Positions 33,617-43,690 of a stretch of DNA of 64,000 bases are shown here, one piece after another. This DNA is from Chrysopilus asiliformis (lineage: Eukaryota; Arthropoda; Insecta; Diptera; Rhagionidae): assembly GCA_964034945.1 (NCBI GenBank), contig OZ035962.1, forward strand, positions 83,349,942 through 83,413,941. The letters are read 5' to 3'. The stretch's first letter is position 1. Each line of letters begins with the position of its first letter. The notes beneath the pieces are model-generated. The model searched no databases. It was not told where the DNA came from and was given only the letters and a program-made list of their open reading frames with translations. Position numbers and translations under genes: made by a program.

Positions 33617-34151
33617 AACATAACAAAAGCTACAATAGCCAATCTGGCAATTATTGAAAACTTGTATGGTGATATTCGTATCAAAATTCGAACAGTTATA
33701 CCAAAATTCCACTTTGAAGTCAAACTTTCCAATAAGATTTTTTAAAATGTATTCCAATCGGATTTTGATGTATGGGAGTTTTTCTTGTAGAATCATATCC
33801 TAAATAACTTTTGTTCTTGGACTTTTTTGATAAGATGCACCGTTTTTGAGATATTTGCAAAAAACATTTTTGTTCGTATGGTCCATTTTTGCCCAGTAAC
33901 GAACTTAGCCTCGCATTTTACGAAAAACGGATCTGCGCAATATTTCAAGTCTCTAGCTCAATCCGTACGCCCGCAATCCGCGCCACAGACGGACAGACGG
34001 ACAGACGGACGGACATGCACAAATCAATTTTTTTTAATCATTCTAAACTCACTGCTGTAATTCATTTTTGTGTGTGATGACGGGATCTTGGCGTTACAAA
34101 CGGTAAGGCAAAGTTAATATACCTTTTGGTTTCACCATACGGGTATAAAAA
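33617..34151 (+). mobile_element. Helentron/DINE-1-like element, subfamily A
   Basis: Near full-length copy: head cataacaaaagctacaatag, family blocks through 'ctcaatccgtacgcccgcaa', short GACG array at 33985-34014, and tail tttcaccatacgggtataaa. The 5' subterminal repeat reads acttgtatggtga, slightly diverged. Confidence 0.7.
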
Positions 34152-34573
34152 TTGCAATTATGGCAAAAAGTTCATCATATTTTGAAATGTTAGAATTCAT
34201 TCTTTTTGCTATATTAGGCCACGATTATAGTGAAGTTAGAGTCTAGGTTATACTGAAAGATATACAAGTAAATCACTCACATATAATTAAATGAGAGTGC
34301 GCTAAGTAAAGCAAAACTTTGTGCTGAGCAAAAGCTATATCGCTCGAGAATAGCTTCGAAACTTTCCGGTGCAGTTTTCATGCTCGTTGTGGCGCTAGCT
34401 TTGACGTTTTGACATTTGTTTTCAGATGAAATTTTAAATGTTCGGCTTGATCCTGTGCTAAATTCTTCTTATCATAGTGAAAAACTAATTTCGGAAGTAT
34501 ATAAGAGACCTGTTTTATGGAATCAAACCACAATCGAGTAATAATTGATAAAAATTCAGAGGAAGTCTCAAGC
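34152..34573. other. Stretch without recognisable feature
   Basis: No gene or element ends seen. Confidence 0.35.
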
Positions 34574-35063
34574 GAATGAGCCTGTTCACATTGGTTGAAA
34601 TAGTCCGCCTAATTAGGACAGAAACTGTCGACATTAAGGCAAGGTAAGAAAGTGGGACTGCTAATAGGAAAATCCTCCTCAAAACCAAAATCTCCGTTCT
34701 CAGAGTTCCGCCTGTCGTGCTCTGATTGGTTGGCTGCCACACTGAATGTGTTCCATTGTCATTATTGTTTCGGTCGTCTTCGATGCAACACGTCGCAGAG
34801 TAAAATTTTACTTGCAATTCTTTAGAAATGTTCCTTTTTCCAAATGTTTCACGCCAGTCTGATTGTTCACAGCTACGTGCCTGTTCACATTGGTTGAAAT
34901 AGTCCGCCTAATTATGACAGAAACTGGCAGCATTCGGGCAAGGTGAGGAAGTGGGACTGCTGATAGGAAAATCATCCTCAAAACTAAAAACTCCATTCTC
35001 AGAGTTCCGCCTGTCGTGCTCTGATTGGTTGGCTGCCACACTGAATGTGTTCCATTGTCATTA

Positions 35064-35286
35064 AGCCTAAACCCCAATTACGCGTTCGTGCGTGCGGCAC
35101 CCACGCGGTGAAGATAAAAACTACGGATTTAAATAAGTAAATGTATAATTGCGCGTTGCTCAGACGCGTTGCCGCGTCCGTCGCGCGTAGAGTAGGCTCA
35201 GTTTCTACTTTTAGACGCGGTGACAACTACTAGATGCCAGAACAAAATCATGCCGCACGCACGAACGCGTAATTGGGGTTTAGGCT
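35064..35286. mobile_element. Harbinger-like MITE, TSD TTA, with empty sister site
   Basis: 223 bp. The inverted ends (agcctaaaccccaattacgc and its complement) continue for about 35 bp almost without change. TTA flanks both sides. The first tandem unit of the host reads straight through (cattattgtttcgg), an empty site confirming the insertion. Confidence 0.92.
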
Positions 35287-35512
35287 TTATTGTTTCGGTC
35301 GTCTTCGATTCAACACGTCGCAGAGCAAAAGGCGTATTACTTGCAATTCTTTAGAAATGTTCCGTTTCCCAAATGTTTCACGCCAGTCTGATTGCTCACA
35401 GCTACTGGTTCAAATAGTCTCAATCTGAACACGAGCAATATTTCAGCCGTCCTATTTAGGCGGACTATTTCAACCAATCTGAACAGGCTCTACTGGCTTA
35501 AATAGTCTCAAT

Positions 35513-35966
35513 GGCCGCGTTCTCACGTAGGTGAAATCAACCGAGTTACTCTGGGTGATAAAGGCCTATGTTACACACGGCAACTTTAAGCGGCGACTTT
35601 TCTTAAGTATAGGCGAGAGAAGTGAGGGGCCACCACTTCCCTCACTTCTCTCGCCTATACTTAAGAAAAGTCGCCGCTTAAAGTTGCCGTGTGTAGCATA
35701 GGCCAAACTCTGCTTGCGTTCTCACGTAGTGTTTTTCAACTTTTGCGCTGCAGTGTATTTACACATGCTGTGTCAATGTGTGCGTGTAGCAAGAAAAATT
35801 TTGTGAACCCCCACCATTGAACTCTATGTGTGTATGTGTTTTCAACCAAGCTCACCCGGCCTAGCCAGCAGGTGAATTCCCCGCATACACCCGATAGCGT
35901 CTGGCCAGTAAAATCGAGTGGAAAGTTGGTGAAGTCAACCAGTTTCCACCACGTCTGAACGCGGCC
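35513..35966. mobile_element. MITE, GGCCGCGTTC ends, TSD AAT, with nested palindrome
   Basis: 454 bp with ends ggccgcgttctcacgt / acgtctgaacgcggcc (imperfect) and AAT on both sides. The neighbouring host unit (about 35420-35440, gtctcaatctgaac) shows the unoccupied site. A 142-bp palindrome lies inside at 35563-35704. Confidence 0.82.
35563..35704. repeat. 142-bp near-perfect palindrome
   Basis: Two arms of about 65 bp (left begins ggcctatgttacacacggca, right ends in its complement with one mismatch) surround a spacer of roughly 10 bases. Transcribed, it would fold into one long hairpin. No target duplication is certain. It may be a foldback MITE or a hairpin RNA source. Confidence 0.92.
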
Positions 35967-36033
35967 AATGTGAAGACGACCAATATTTCATCCGTCCTAT
36001 TTAGGCGAACTATTGAACTAATGTGAACAGGCT

Positions 36034-36514
36034 GAATGAAATCAAGACAATAATTACAAGACTCATTCCTGTATAAATTGACCAATGTTTGGATCCGACC
36101 CCCTACGATTTCGGTGAAACTTGGCAAGGTTTTGCTTGTTGTTGCAAAAAAGAAATTAATTTTGAGCACCATTATAATTATTTGCCCCTCTATTCCAGAG
36201 CTCTTGCAAGGTGAAAAAGAACAACAAAAATGGTCCTTTTTGGAAGTCGGTAAAAAATTATATTGACGAAATGACCTGATCTCAATAAGGTTTTTAAAAC
36301 TTTAAGACATCTCTTAATCAGTACGTATATAACTAATAAAACTAATAATTGCAAATCAGTTATCAAAAAAAAAGTTTTTATTGTCACGTCTTTGAGTTAT
36401 TAAATGATTAAAATCATAAATAATAGCTTATCAAATACGATAGACAGAAGAATCAAAATGTTTAGCGGAAGTGACATTATCTCCATCTCAATTAAAGTTT
36501 AAGATAAAATTTGG
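36034..36514. other. Upstream region of the trypsin gene
   Basis: AT-rich, with no other gene. Apart from the TATA box at 36515 I see no recognisable regulatory motif. Confidence 0.4.
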
Positions 36515-36521
36515 TATAAAT
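36515..36521 (+). promoter_or_regulatory. TATA box of trypsin gene
   Basis: TATAAAT lies 36 bp before the ATG. Normal TATA-to-start spacing puts transcription initiation at about 36545, giving a leader of only about 10-15 bases. Confidence 0.75.
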
Positions 36522-36556
36522 ATTGAAAATTGCTCTAGGCCACAGCATATTTCGAA

Positions 36557-37336
36557 ATGTTACGGTTCATTCTACTAGTTTCCTTAGCCGTTTCGGCCTT
36601 AGCGGGAGTGCCAAGGCGCGCTTCAGTTCCACTACCCGACGGTCGTATCGTTGGAGGGGAGGATGCGAGAATTGAAGATGTCCCTTGGCAAGTATCTCTT
36701 AGATACTCTGGATGGGGACACTTTTGCGGAGGATCGATAGTCAAAGAAGATGTCATTGTGAGTGCTGCACACTGTGTATCCGGCGATGACCCAGAAGAAC
36801 TAATCGTAGTGGCAGGAACCAACGATATCAACCAAGAAAATGTCGCTAGAGATGTGGCCAAAATCATCGTCCACGAACAGTATGATCCGTCTGAACTCGA
36901 CTACGACATCTCCGTTCTTATCCTGAAAAGTGGGTTCCAGTTTAGTGATACAATTCAACCCATCGCACTTCCAGAGCAAAATGAACAGGTAGAAGACAAT
37001 GCAATATCAGTCATTAGTGGATGGGGCACCACAGCTGAAGGCGGCTCACTTCCATCACGTTTGCAAGTCGTAAGAGTTCCAGTGGTTAGCAATAGAGTCT
37101 GTAGCGCTGCTTATAGTAGTTGGGGAGGAGTGACTGATAGGATGATTTGTGCTGGATTATTGAACGAAGGCGGCAAGGATGCATGCCAAGGTGACTCAGG
37201 TGGCCCAATGGTTGTCGATGGCAAATTGGTCGGTATTGTCTCATGGGGATACGGTTGTGCACGGCCAAACTATCCAGGAGTCTATTCACGTGTTGCCAGC
37301 CTAAGAGATTGGGTTAGGAAAAATAGTGGAGTGTAA
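36557..37336 (+). CDS. Trypsin-like serine protease zymogen
   Basis: 259-residue, intronless chymotrypsin-fold (S1) protease, the typical length for insect midgut trypsins. Residues 1-17 are a signal peptide (FILLVSLAVSALAG). Residues 18-30 are a short propeptide ending in Arg30, followed by the activated N-terminus IVGGEDA (31-37). The catalytic triad is His72 (SAAHC), Asp117 (DYDISVL) and Ser214 (GDSGGP). Asp208 at the base of the S1 pocket, with Gly231 (SWGYGC) and Gly241 (YPGVY), gives trypsin specificity for Lys/Arg. Six cysteines at 57/73, 182/198 and 210/234 form the three invertebrate disulphides. It probably acts as a secreted digestive enzyme; an immune or developmental protease would usually carry a clip domain, which is absent. 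The ATG at 36557 is chosen because it is the first after the TATA box and directly precedes the signal peptide. Confidence 0.96.
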   Translation: MLRFILLVSLAVSALAGVPRRASVPLPDGRIVGGEDARIEDVPWQVSLRYSGWGHFCGGSIVKEDVIVSAAHCVSGDDPEELIVVAGTNDINQENVARDVAKIIVHEQYDPSELDYDISVLILKSGFQFSDTIQPIALPEQNEQVEDNAISVISGWGTTAEGGSLPSRLQVVRVPVVSNRVCSAAYSSWGGVTDRMICAGLLNEGGKDACQGDSGGPMVVDGKLVGIVSWGYGCARPNYPGVYSRVASLRDWVRKNSGV

Positions 37337-37364
37337 CATCAAATTACTGTTTGCAATAGTTTTA

Positions 37365-37382
37365 AATAAACAAAGCAATAAA
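37365..37382 (+). terminator. Polyadenylation signals of trypsin gene
   Basis: AATAAA at 37365-37370 and again at 37377-37382, about 30-45 bp past the stop codon, giving a very short 3' UTR. Confidence 0.8.
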
Positions 37383-38740
37383 AAATGTCACTGCTTGAAC
37401 ATTGTTTATTAATCCTCATTCGAAAAAATCGAAATCCTTGTTTATGAAAACTACATGCGGTTGATTTGTTTTCGACAGTAAAAAGTTTTGAAAAAAAATC
37501 TAAAATTTACTTTATGGCTATCTAGATAAATTGTATAGCTCTCCGAATATCACAGGCAGGAAATGAAATTCTAGAAAAAAAAACTTTTTATGTGTGATGA
37601 TGATTGTGATATTGACTGTAAATTTCCCATTTAAAGAAAATATCAATTTCCGTGTCTTTTACACCAAACAAAAAGTGTCAAACATTGTTTAACGCTCAAT
37701 TTCCGCCACAGTAAAATATTTGCGCAACGAAGAAAAAATAAAACGGAGAAAATAATAATATTTTTGTGATCTCATATTTCATTAGGTATCCATTTATGTA
37801 AGGAATACCCTTTTCTTCTCAATATTTTTTTTTGTCCTTCAGCCCGCCTTTTTTTGGCTATTACAGGTGTCTTCTCTGACTTGTCCTTCAGCCCAACGCA
37901 AAGAATCATTCATTCCATTAAAGACACTTTGCTGTCGTATCCCAATATCCTATAGGAACATCATTCCCATCCTATACAACAGCCGTGCGGAAGTCCATGA
38001 ATATTGGAAAAAAAGCAGGACCAACAATTCTTTTTCTTCGAATTCATAGCCAAAGGTAATAACGGATGGACAATGGATGGCAAATTGAAATTTATTTCAT
38101 CACGAGTAAGTTACTTTTCTAAACGAAGGAATAAAGTTATAGTCCCATTTTCACTGCGACTGCACGCAGGGAACAAAACACGAAACGAACGACAATGTGT
38201 CCTTCGGCTGGAGTATATAATGTGTTTTATGAGGCTGTGGGAAAAGGTCTATGCCTTGGAACTTGTTAAAATGACTACAAGTATGTATATCTTGAGGGCG
38301 ACAACGTTTTTTAGTCATCCATTTATTTTTTTCAGTTTCTTCTACCCATTTTCTCTAGTTGAGAGTTTCTAAATGTATCGTTGGAGCTGGGAGATACTTT
38401 TGGTCCAGTGAATATAAATATTTTCATGTATTATCCCTTTTGGTTGGTTCTATTCAAACACTACCTTGTTATTCTCCTTCATTTCCTCGGAGTCGATCCT
38501 TTCCTTCTCAACGTAAGTATTCATCCTATCTGCCTTTGTTGAACAACGCCCAGTGTATCACAACGTATCCAGTTGCCGAAGAAACGAACATTTTATTATT
38601 CTTGTACCGAAAAACAGTCGAACCTTAGTTTAAAGTCTGTTTAATATGCGTATTAACCTTTGAACTGCCGGATATGCCCCCACATACAATTTCCGAGACT
38701 CCAGACAGTATGTAGATTCCAAATATGTAACAAATATCCA
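37383..38740. other. Stretch without a supported gene
   Basis: Overlapping short frames between 37867 and 38628 have no recognisable motif. A pyrimidine-rich section around 38300-38520 is notable only in composition. Confidence 0.35.
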
Positions 38741-39100
38741 AAACAAACATAAGACAAGCTACAATTGCCAGGGGCCAATCGTCAAATACTCAATATGATG
38801 ACAGACAAAATGTTTTTTTTTAGAAATCTATTTGTATAAGAGAAAGGAAAGGAGAGGGCCGATTTGATTTTGATGTATGGAACGGTTATGTAAAATCATA
38901 TTCTAAACACATTTTACCTTTGTACGAGGCTTCGAGAAAATTGTAAAAAAGTGTTTCGTTTGTATGATGGAGGGGGGAAGGAACGGTGCAATTTAATCCG
39001 TTCAAGAACTTAGTGTATACAGAAAAATATAATTTTGTATTATTTACAAAATGGGTTTAACAAAAAAAAATTCGTAAATATTACTGAAGTTTTGTATATA

Positions 39101-39876
39101 CAGGCATACCCCTATTAACGTCGTTAATTGGTTCCAAGAAAACACGACGTTAGGTGAAACAACGTTGTGGGGGGTAGTTATTATAAAAGAAAGAGAAAAA
39201 AAATTACAACACGTGGATTTTAATTATTTCACGTATAGGGTTGTAAAGTGGGTCTCTACTAAAATGTAAATAATTTTTAAGCAAAAATTTCGTAGAAAAA
39301 AATGTATATTTTCAAATATATAAAAAACAAATAAAAATGGTATGCATATAATCACATACATATTGCATACGTATGTTTATAAATTCATTTTATGCTCTAA
39401 AATAAAAATAAAGATTTTTAATACATATAAAGTGAATAAAAAACAAATTAAAATAGCATTTAGTATACAATTATATATGTATTGCTAATGTATATCTAGG
39501 AATTCATTTCATGCTCTCAAAATAAAAATAATCACTAATAAAAAACCAACAAAAAAATAAAAAGAAATTTAAAAAACCGACAATAACCATAGCAAACCAA
39601 CTGTCCTAATTGCAGTGAATATCCTTAATAGACTGTCCTACTCAGTAGCACAGTCTATTAAGGATATTCAGGTAGGCATGTCCACTCTCTAGGTTATAGG
39701 CTCTCTAATGAAAACTATGTACAAAAACAAAATTTCAAATAACACCGCCTGCTTCGATAAAAAAAACAACGTTACAGCGAAGCAACACGACGTTACAGTG
39801 GGGTATGATTATAATGGTAGACCGACGTTACAGCGAAACAACGTTGCGCGAGGCAACGTTAACCGGGGTATGACTG
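39101..39876. mobile_element. Tigger/pogo-like element, CAGGCATACCCC ends, TA target
   Basis: 776 bp with ends caggcatacccc / ggggtatgactg flanked by TA. Subterminal 'aacgacgtt'-type motifs (acaacgttg, cgacgttacag) repeat on both sides. It is non-coding. It holds a perfect hairpin at 39616-39670 with 21-bp arms and a 13-base loop. Confidence 0.85.
39616..39670. repeat. Hairpin, 21-bp perfect arms
   Basis: Arms tgaatatccttaatagactg t and the exact complement ending ttaaggatattca, loop 39637-39649. It may be the fused remains of a smaller insertion. Confidence 0.85.
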
Positions 39877-40289
39877 TACTTCGTAATATTAACAAATATT
39901 GTTTCGTATAGTTACTAAAATTTGTTAATATTACGAAGTATATACAAACTTCAGTAATATTTACGATTTTTTTTTTGTTAAACCAATTATTTTTTTCTGT
40001 GTAGCCAGTTATCAGAAACGTGACTGTACAACATTTCAAGTCTCTAGCTCAATCCTTTCGAAAGTTATGGTGTTCACGGATGGACAGAAGGACAGACAGA
40101 CAGACGGACGGACATGCGAAAATCAAAATCTTTTGCAATCTCTAACACACTGGTATAGTTCATTTGTGTGTTCGATGATTGGTTAGATATATTGTATAGA
40201 GTATAAATATAATTAGATCGTGAAAAACGAATGGAGTTTAAAGTTAATAGTCGAAAAGGCCGAAAGAGCTGAATTTACTTGTATTAAAA

Positions 40290-40638
40290 TGTTTAAAACC
40301 TCATAAAATCCGGATATCCGTCCGTGTGTCCATGAAGACCATAACTTTCGAATGGGTTAAGCTAGAGATTTAAAATTTTGTATAGATGCGGTTTTCAAGG
40401 CTAAATAGCAAGGCTAAGTTCTTGAAGGGGTAAAATCGGTCAATTACTTCTCACTTCCCTATTCAAATAAAACAGGAATACTCTTTCTATTTCCTCAAAA
40501 ATGGTGCATCGTGTCGAAAAATTTGTGGATACAAAATGTGTTTAAAATACGATTTTACAAAGCTGTTCCATACATCAAAATCCAATCAGATCACTCTCAT
40601 CTCCCGTACGGATTACGAACTAAGCTGCGTATCATTTT
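40290..40638 (-). mobile_element. Helentron/DINE-1-like fragment, subfamily B
   Basis: Minus-strand fragment beginning after a reduced GTCY stretch (atatccgtccgtgtgtccat), with cataactttcgaatgggtta, 'aagttcttgaaggggtaaaa' and 'tacatcaaaatccaatcaga'. It ends within a 29-bp sequence that is repeated at 41117. Confidence 0.6.
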
Positions 40639-41145
40639 CAATAAAAATTTAAATTTTGTTTGAGCTGGTCCCAGTCTTATGTTAATTCTATGGATTAGTA
40701 TGAAAAATAATGATATGATATACAGCCTAATTTTAGGCCGTATATCGAGGTATAGGTATGTTTTAATTGGAAAATATTTTCATGTAGATCTGAGTAGGTG
40801 AAATGTTATGTAATTGTTATAAAGAAAAGGTTTTACTGTACCGCAATAGAACAAAATAATATCAACAAGGGGCTTTTTCTTCACAAGAATAATAAAATTT
40901 ACTTATTGAAACCGACAGAGAATTTCAGAGGAAATTAGGTGGGCTGAAGCATGAAAGGGATCAATACTATACTGAATTGGATTGAATGGTTAGATCCTTC
41001 GTTTAAGCAATTTTTCCCCCTCTAAAAAATCATGTATAGAAAAATGGAGTATAAAATGTCAAACTAAACGAAAAAGGATACTCTTGTAAAGGAAATAAGT
41101 GATTTTAGGATTTTGACGGATTACGAACTAAGCTGCGTATCATTT
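40610..41145. repeat. 29-bp direct repeat pair, 507 bp apart
   Basis: The 29-mer starting cggattacgaactaagctgc occurs at 40610-40638 and 41117-41145 without a mismatch. The ~480 bp between has no inverted ends or gene. Confidence 0.9.
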
Positions 41146-41589
41146 AGTTTCCTGTATACGATTGAAATTCGACAACAAAATAAAATCAATCCCTACTAAC
41201 AAGTATGTGTAGCAAAATGAAGTCTTCGTATTGCATTTATGTGCAAGTAAATTAAATTTCATCCAAACTATTCAAGATTGCAGTCAGAAAACTGACAAAA
41301 ACAAGGAATGCATCGTCTACGAGATGGATTTATTGCATTTGAATTCGAATCTACAATTCTAACATGATTAGATATGACATTTAGAGAGAAAACTGATTTT
41401 CAAGATTTTATAGAGCTTTCCTTGTTTGTATCACTCTGTTGATACAGGGATTCGTTATGGGTATTATTCAAAAGGACGTGCAATTGAATGAACAGGTCTT
41501 TTAAAATAAAGAGTTCTAATACTATACAACTTATGGGTTCTAGTGTAAAATTCGATTTTTTATCCTTTTTCACAGTTTGAATCCTCTAA
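41146..41589. other. Stretch without recognisable feature
   Basis: No gene or element ends seen. Confidence 0.35.
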
Positions 41590-41770
41590 ACTGGCTTTTA
41601 TACTCTATATCAGCGGTGGCCAACCCGCGGCCCGCGGGCCGCATGCGGCCCGAGACGTTTGAAAATGCGGCCCGCCAAATGATTTTAATTTTACAAAAAA
41701 AAATATGTAACTAATAAAATACAAAATACTAAAACTGCTCATAAAGTTTATATGCAATTTCACAATTTAA

Positions 41771-42260
41771 TTTTTATACCCGTATGGTGAAACCAAAGGA
41801 TATACTAACTTTGCCTTATCGTTTGTAACGCCAAGATCCCGTCATTACACACAAAAATGCATTACGCCAATGTGTTTAGAATGATAAAATAAATTAATTT
41901 GTGCATGTCCGTCCGTCTGTGGCGCGGAGCTACACACTTGAAATTTTACGCAGATTCGTTTTTCGTAAAATGCGAGGCTAAGTTCGTTAATGGGCAAAAA
42001 TGGACCATTAGGGGGGTACCCCCCATAACAAATGAAAACGTTTTTTGCGAATATCTCAAAAACGGTGCCTCTTATCTAAAAAGTACAAGAACAAAAGTTA
42101 TTTAGGATATGATTCTACATAAAACTCCCATACATCATAATCCGATTGGAAAGTTTGACTTCAAAGTGGAATTTTGATATAACTGTTCGCCGTTCACTTA
42201 AATCACCATACGGGGTTTCAATAATTGCCAGACTGGCAATTATAGCTTTTGTTATGTTTT
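41771..42260 (-). mobile_element. Helentron/DINE-1-like element, subfamily A, nested in hAT
   Basis: Complete minus-strand copy: tail tttatacccgtatggtgaaa at 41774, only a vestigial array (catgtccgtccgtctgtgg), 'ccattaggggggtacccccc', and head taattgccagactggcaatt ... cttttgttatgtttt. Both subterminal repeats are intact. Confidence 0.72.
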
Positions 42261-42349
42261 ATTTTACATAAGTACTACTCGTATATATACATTTACATTT
42301 ACATAAGTCCATTTATATATATATTTTTTTAGCAAATATTTTTTTCTTA

Positions 42350-43120
42350 CCCCACGACTCCATTAGACTCTTTTCCAGATTGGATTTAAATCCAATCACG
42401 AAAAAGTCTAATGGAGACTCAAAAAATCTTGCATCATGATTTAAATCTCCTTAAGTAGGCTACACATCTATCGGTTTTCCATCAGTTTTTGGGAAACTGA
42501 TGGGAAACTGATTGGTGTGAACATAAAATCAGACAACTGATGGGCAACTACGAAAAAATTCGTGGAAAAATCAGTTTTTTTTTAAAACGGATGGCCAACT
42601 GATTGGTGTGAACGTTCGCATCAGTCGCGTCAGTCGTATCGCACCAGAACAGAACCAGAACTTAATGCAATAATATTGCATACACACGCTCTCTCTTTAT
42701 TATCCATCGGTATTTTTTGAACTCTACAATCAAAATGAATGGAAAATTTTCACAAAAAACTGTCAGTTGCAACTGATAGATGTGAACGCATAACTAGATG
42801 TAAAAAACTTATGGAAAACTGACAAGTGCCGTAACAGTCGCGACTGATCGATAACTGATAGATGTGTAGCCTACTTTACTGTCATGATTTTTTCGGCTAC
42901 TGAAAAGTAGGATTTTTTTTGACATTTGTTCAGTCAAATTAGCTGATTTATAGTTTGCTGCCCTGATTACCTCCTGGTTGACATTTCTAAGTACGCTATG
43001 GAGACACGATAAATATGAAAAATCGTGACTGAAGATGCCCACGCGCTGATTTCTTTATTCGCCAAAATATGGAGTGGGGGAAAAAATCATGATTTTTAAA
43101 AGCCCAATGGAGTCGTGGGG
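42350..43120. mobile_element. Harbinger-like MITE, CCCCACGACTCC ends, TSD TTA
   Basis: 771 bp with ends ccccacgactccatta / caatggagtcgtgggg and TTA on both sides (42347-42349, 43121-43123). It is split by a second element of the same type at 42454-42875. Confidence 0.88.
42454..42875. mobile_element. Harbinger-like MITE, AGTAGGCTACACATC ends, TSD TTA, innermost
   Basis: 422 bp with ends agtaggctacacatctatc / gatagatgtgtagcctact and TTA on both sides (42451-42453, 42876-42878). Internally, 'actgatgggaaactgattgg' and 'tgaacg' motifs recur. It is non-coding. Confidence 0.88.
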
Positions 43121-43690
43121 TTATGCTCAACTTTTTGCATTTTGTTCTAATTTTTTTTTTAAAACCAAGTGAATGTTAAAAAACAACATAAAATATTATT
43201 TGAAAATTTTACTAAGAAACGGCGATTATTCTATTTTTTCAAGTGCGGCCCGCCAAAAAAAATGAATCATCAGATTGGCCCGTGGAACGATTTGGGTTGG
43301 CCAGGCCTGCTCTATATGATATGTCATATAGAAGTTTATTCAATTCAGTATACCGTTTGTATTACATCGAACCAATCATCGGACACAAAAATTAACTACA
43401 CTAGGATGTTAGGGATGACAAAAGATTTTGATTTCCGCATGTCCGTCCGTTTGTCTGTCTGTCTGTCTGTCTGTCCCTCTGTCGGTCTGTCCATCTGTCC
43501 GTCTGTCCGTCCGTCCGTCTGTCGGTCCGATCGTCCGTGAACTCCATAACTTTCGAAAGGATTAAGCTATAGACTTGAAATTTGGTACAGTTGCGTTTCT
43601 CGTAAATGACTAGGCTTAGTTCTTGAACAGGTAAAATTAGACCATTCCCCCCACACAAAAAAGTCAAAGTTGCTATTATGGAAATACAAG

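Larger units (their letters stand above)
34579..36033. mobile_element. Composite AGCCTG-end element, TSD gaatg, with tandem units and nested MITEs
   Basis: 1455 bp with ends agcctgttcacattggttga ... gtgaacaggct and the 5-bp duplication gaatg (34574-34578, 36034-36038). A ~300-bp inner unit is present twice in tandem (34579-34877 and 34878-35404), followed by two partial right-end units. The second unit carries the MITE 35064-35286 and a right-end unit carries 35513-35966. A short relative is at 17383-17555. Confidence 0.85.
39018..40001. mobile_element. TA-flanked MITE with long arms, split by a Tigger-like element
   Basis: Inverted arms of about 80 bp (acagaaaaatataattttg ... and complement, sharing cgtaaatattactgaagttt) flanked by TA at 39016-39017 and 40002-40003. 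The inner element 39101-39876 interrupts the left arm. The ends resemble the CAC-AGAAAA style of the elements at 7624, 46297 and 49317. Confidence 0.78.
38741..40207 (+). mobile_element. Helentron/DINE-1-like element, subfamily B, with nested MITEs
   Basis: Head aacataagacaagctacaat with 'gccaggggccaatcgtc' and subterminal 'aaatactcaatatgatg'. The middle block 'ttttgatgtatggaacggtt' follows, then an insertion at 39018-40001. It resumes with tttcaagtctctagctcaat, a GACA/GACG array at 40082-40114 and a tail ending in atagagtataaat. The interior is otherwise well preserved. Confidence 0.7.
41611..43309. mobile_element. hAT element, TSD ctctatat, carrying three inner elements
   Basis: 1699 bp with ends cagcggtggccaacc / ggttggccaggcctg, and cggcccgcca-type sequence inside both ends. 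The 8-bp duplication ctctatat is perfect (41603-41610, 43310-43317). Inside are a subfamily A element (41771-42260) and a Harbinger-like MITE (42350-43120). No transposase is left. Confidence 0.93.
41590..43690 (-). mobile_element. Helentron/DINE-1-like subfamily B copy carrying a nested hAT
   Basis: On the minus strand the B element enters at about 43690 (gaacttaaaaac-type head lost), with 'tttcaagtctatagcttaat' and a GTCY array at 43440-43530. Its tail 'atgacatatcatatagag' is broken at 43318 by the hAT 41611-43309, and the last bases (tataaaa) reappear at 41596-41610. Confidence 0.65.

Noticed and set aside
36535..36867. 110-codon minus-strand frame
   Set aside because: Antisense shadow of the trypsin coding sequence.
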